A DNA stretch of 64,000 nt, taken from NCBI RefSeq assembly GCF_029407905.1, contig NC_073634.1, forward strand, positions 23,635,501 to 23,699,500, in the 5' to 3' direction. The notes below the pieces were generated by a model. It was not told the DNA's origin. It worked only from the letters and a program-made list of their open reading frames with translations, and did no database searches. The translations under genes and the position numbers were made by a program. How positions within the stretch are numbered: position 1 is the first letter of the stretch; each line of letters starts with the position of its first letter. Source of the DNA: Bubalus kerabau. Taxonomy: Eukaryota > Chordata > Mammalia > Artiodactyla > Bovidae. Shown here piece by piece: positions 60,206 to 64,000 of this stretch.

Positions 60206-62083
60206 AAAACAAAAGAATAAAAAAGTTTAAAACTGCTAAGCATTATCCTGAGGAGAGCCATGGAAAATTCTGAAGCAGAGTGATAGGATCAAAGCTGTGC
60301 TGCACAGATAAACTGAAAGTGATGAGTGAGTAAGAAGTATAATGAGTCTAAAAACAGGGAAATCAGATATAAGGCAAACGAAGGAGCCTGAGTATAAGGT
60401 GAAAAGCTCAAAGTCAAGAGGTGACAGTAAAAATAGAAAAGTGATGCATGCAAGAGCTAGCTAGCTTCAACATCCTTCTTTAGAGTAGGCAACAAATAAT
60501 ACCAAATTATTCCATATTTTTTATAAGGGACATTCTCTTCTCTATAAGCCTTTATAAAGCGACAAAGCACTAAATTCCCATTTCCGAAAGTACTGTTGCT
60601 ACAGTGACTGCCAAGACTTTTTAACACAGCAAGCAGGAATCCAACCAAACCAGAGTGCGTTGCCTCAATTTAGGCAAATGGTTTAATCATTCACTCTGAA
60701 GGCCTCCCAACTAACTCTGCAGTAAGATAAAAGATATTAAACTCATAGAAGAGCTATTGAAATTTGGGGTAACAGGCTAGCAAAGAAGTTATTAAAAAAA
60801 AAATACACTCAAGCTTAAATTTCGAATCGGCTTTTCATGACAAATCTCAAACAGGTATCTGTCAAGTCTCTGGAACCAAGACACTACGTTCCACTTTGCC
60901 TCAACTCTCCACCTCAGATGACTTATTACAGCAGCGGTTTAAAGACAGGAAAGCAAAGAGTACACTCAAATCCCAACCCTGGCTCAGTGCAGCAAAATCC
61001 TACTAAAAGCAGGGGTAAGAAGGAAATAGGGCCAAAAAGGGACAAATAACCATCTTTCCAGCTAGATAAAATGTGATTAATTTGAAAAAAACAAACAGGA
61101 TAAGAGTGTCAAAGGTTCTCACTATCCTCTCCTTTCTTCTTTCTCTAAGTTTGGCAATTTTAGAGTAAGTGTCAGGATTTCTTGCGGCAGAGAAATACAT
61201 ACATAATCAAAAATAGCGGCATGGAGCACACATCTTTACAGTTTTTAGGTACATCTGGGGGGCTATTCAAACAGTTTTTCTAGTAGTTATTCAGTTATTT
61301 AAATCAATTCTTTGCTGTACTTGGCTACAGAAAAACTCATATCCTTTTTTATTAAACATGCTCAACAAATTTGATCTTTCAGTTGCTTCTAATTGCTTTT
61401 AAACATTTCAAGCATCCTTTTTAGAAAAATTCTTAGAAAGCAGGAACAAGTACTTTAAAGCTTCCCAACATAAGCCTATCTTTCTATCTTCAAACAAGTG
61501 GTATATCCTACAACTCTGCTAAGGACTTCAAGGACTGATAAGCCCAACTTCCCCCAAGTCTTCCTTAACAATATTAACACACTAATTTCTACTTCTGAAA
61601 TTAGAAACTTCATGATAAACTTTACTCACAAATATGCATAAGGTCTATCTGATCTCCCAACTACATGAAAGCTTTAGAAAGAGTGATCTCTTCTACACTT
61701 TTCTACATAGGTATTCACTACAAGAAACAGAAAGCCTTTTTATAAGGTGTCAATATAGCAACGTAACATCAAGGGGAGAAAAAAGCTAGTTCTTTGTCCA
61801 AGGATGGCCCTCTACCTGACTGTCCTACTCCACCTCTTTACCCCCAAAAGAAAAAACTAGCCGCAGCCCCTTCAGGCTCTCCTTTACCCTGAGGAGTAAC
61901 CCTGTACACTCAATAGACGTCAGGAGCTTTGAAAAATATTATCTTTGAACCTTAAATTTCTAAAGTAGGGTTTGTTTGTTTTGTTAAGGAAGCCAAAGCT
62001 TAAAAACGATGGTGATCTGAATCCAGCTCCTAAGTTTGGACGCTTCTACCACCCTTCTAAGCACTGAAGCAGATGCCTATGTG

Positions 62084-62396
62084 AGTGAGTCGCTCAGTCG
62101 TGTCCAACTCTTTGCAACCCCATGGACTATTATATTATAGTTCAGGGAATTCTCCAGGCCAGAATACTTGAGTGGGTAGCCTTTTCCTTCTCCAGGAGAT
62201 CTTCCCAACCCAGAGATTGAACCCAGGTCTCCCACATTGCAGGCAGATTCTTTACCAGCTGAGCCACAAGGGAAGCCCAAGAATACTGGAATGGGTAGCC
62301 CATCCTTTCTCCAGAGGATCTTCCCAACCCAGGAATCAAACCAGGGTCTCCTGCATTGCAGGCTGATTCTTCACCAACTGAGCTATCAGGGAAGCA
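62084..62396 (-). mobile_element. Bov-tA SINE plus adjoining partial copy
   Basis: A full antisense copy (62084-62279, ending GAGCCACAAGGGAAGCCC) is directly followed by a second, body-truncated copy (62280-62396, starting AAGAATACTGGAATGGGTAG and ending TGAGCTATCAGGGAAGC). Confidence 0.92.
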
Positions 62397-63056
62397 GATG
62401 CCCATACTTTGGTATTAAAAAGAGATAGGAACAAACAATATCTCACAAAGAATTCAAAACAAAAAAGAAGGAAAAAACTTCCAGGTGTGCATACCTAAAT
62501 ATTCAAGAGACTAGCATTAAGTTACTAAGTTCAGACATGCCATCAGAGATGCGAATTTAAGGAAAGAACTCATATCGAACCATTTTAAGTATTTTTTTAA
62601 ATATAGTATTTCCCAAAAACAACCCACAAAGTCAAAAAGCAAACAGGAAAAAGAATTTCTTGTATATAAAAGAACTTTTACAAAGATAAGATAAACACTG
62701 ACAGCAGGTCAATTACCAAAAATTCACATTCAATTACCATGTTAAAATTTCAATATCAACTGTCATCAAAGAAATGCAAATGAAACAAACAGCTGGATCC
62801 CCATTTTTCCCATTTGTTGGTATTTATTTTTAATTAACAACACTCACTTGTGAACAAATGGAGACAGAATAAATGGGTATAACCTTTCTGAATGGATATG
62901 CTGATGTGGTCTTCAATTTTGAAACTGTACAGGCTATTTGAACCCTGAAAACTACTTTTAAGACCTTACCCTGTAAGTCAAGATTTATCTAGAAAGATGT
63001 TTGGCCAGCATTATTCAGTAAGAAATAACTCCATAATCAAAAGGAAGACTGAACAG

Positions 63057-63567
63057 ATGTGGAAACAGTGACAGACTTTATTTTCTTGGGCTCCAAAATC
63101 ACTGTGGACAGTGACTGAAGCCAGGAAATTAAAAGGCACTTGCTCCTTGGAAGAAGAGCTATGACAAACCTAGACAGTGATCACTTAGCATCACTTAGTG
63201 AACCTAGCATCACTTTGCCAACACAGGTCCATCTAGTCAAAGCTATGGGTTTTCCAGTAGTGAAGTACAGATGAGAGAGTTGGGCCATAAAGAAGGCTGA
63301 GTGCTGAGGAATTGATGCTTTCAAACTGTGGTGCTGGAGAAGACTCTTGAGAGAGTCCCTTGGACTACAAGGAGATCAAACCAGTCAATCCTAAAGGAAA
63401 TCAGTCCTGAATATTCATTGGCAGGACAGATGCTGAAGCTGCAACTCTAATACTTCAGGCACCTGATGGGAAGAGCCAACTCAGTGGAAAAGACTCATGC
63501 TGGGAAAGACTGAGGGCAGGAGAAGGGGGTGACAGAGGATGAGATGGTTGGATGGCATCACCCATTG
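63057..63567 (+). mobile_element. BovB LINE 3' portion, rearranged
   Basis: GTGGAAACAGTGACAGACTT to GATGAGATGGTTGGATGGCA, then it stops before the usual 3' end. The ATCACTTAGTGAACCTAGCA segment (about 63180-63210) is not BovB-like and marks a local rearrangement. Confidence 0.88.
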
Positions 63568-64000
63568 ACATCAAAAAAACTAAGAACAATGGTGAATTTC
63601 GTTCAAATTTCGTCAAAATTTCTCTCCAACTTATCATTCAAAATTCAAACCCCCTCCCACCATTCTGATAAAAGTGAACTTAATCCAGCTCATAAACCCA
63701 GTCATTCAAATAGGAAAAGAGCAACTCAAGGGGTGCCAATTTCACCCCTTTACAGAGTTTCGTTATAGGAGGCTTTAAAGTTTCTAAAGTACCTCCACAG
63801 ATTAACTACTTAGTAATCCAAAAAAAAAAAAGATTTACCAGCTTGCTAGGGTAGATATTTCCTTCAGGAAGGAAAAAATGTTATTCCATTCCGAAGGCCA
63901 TGGAAGTCTACACTACTCAAAATTCAAAATTAAGTCTTGAGTTAAAATAAGTACTTTCTTATCACTACCCAAGACTCTTCTATGAATGACGACTACAGAA

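Larger units (their letters stand above)
57941..64000 (-). other. ATL2: Distal part of ATL2 intron 1
   Basis: AT-rich intron. It holds Bov-tA (58043, 62084), a Bov-A2 tail (58960), BovB (59423, 63057) and a tRNA-type SINE (60032). Nothing is recognised at about 58250-58950, 59060-59410, 60210-62080 and 62400-63050. There is no CpG-rich segment or ATG matching the ATL2 N-terminus, so exon 1 is further right. Confidence 0.75.

Noticed and set aside
57941..64000. Search for ATL2 exon 1 and a CpG-island promoter
   Set aside because: No GC-rich segment or frame matching the ATL2 N-terminus; the first exon must lie beyond the window.

Overview
This window is nuclear DNA from a ruminant, almost certainly a bovid. 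Two things show this. The coding exons belong to one vertebrate gene split by long introns. The introns are packed with ruminant-specific retroposons: BovB (RTE-type LINE) 3' ends, tRNA-headed Bov-tA SINEs and dimeric Bov-A2 SINEs, inserted among much older L1, L2, MIR and MER5-like repeats. There is no prokaryotic gene, CRISPR array, rRNA or functional tRNA gene.

The single gene recognised is ATL2 (atlastin-2), an ER-membrane dynamin-like GTPase that drives homotypic fusion of ER tubules. It lies on the minus strand, so it reads from high to low coordinates. Twelve constitutive coding exons can be placed with consensus splice sites and continuous phase: 38811-39055, 17156-17290, 16819-16923, 12572-12622, 12216-12272, 10698-10790, 7916-8054, 6965-7092, 5773-5829, 4782-4853, 3713-4144 and 1466-1585. 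Together they encode 543 residues. With the roughly 40-residue first exon of known mammalian ATL2, which is beyond the right edge, the total is 583 aa, the length of the known protein. All GTPase motifs, the paired membrane hairpin and the C-terminal amphipathic tail are present and unbroken.

The splice-variant architecture is the most interesting biology. Besides the C-terminal exon at 1466-1585 there is an alternative C-terminal exon (1967-2074). A 15-nt in-frame microexon (2175-2189, RSPRK) lies just before it, with UGC motifs beside its 3' splice site. A 51-nt phase-symmetric candidate cassette exon (57890-57940) lies in what would be intron 1. It encodes a second NHVSS...LG motif like the one I recall at the end of human exon 1.

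Layout: 1-1465 is 3'UTR and downstream sequence. 1466-17290 is a compact block holding 11 of the 12 constitutive coding exons plus the alternative C-terminal exons. 17291-38810 is a 21.5-kb intron with an ancient L1 broken by at least six ruminant insertions, several BovB copies and a near-perfect ~216-bp inverted duplication at 35.5-36.1 kb. 38811-39055 is the P-loop exon. 39056-57889 is an 18.8-kb intron with a run of five same-strand Bov-tA copies and an inverted BovB pair. 57890-64000 is the candidate cassette exon and the distal part of intron 1. No promoter or CpG island is visible. I found no undescribed multi-gene system; the novelty candidates are splice forms and retroposon or rearrangement events.
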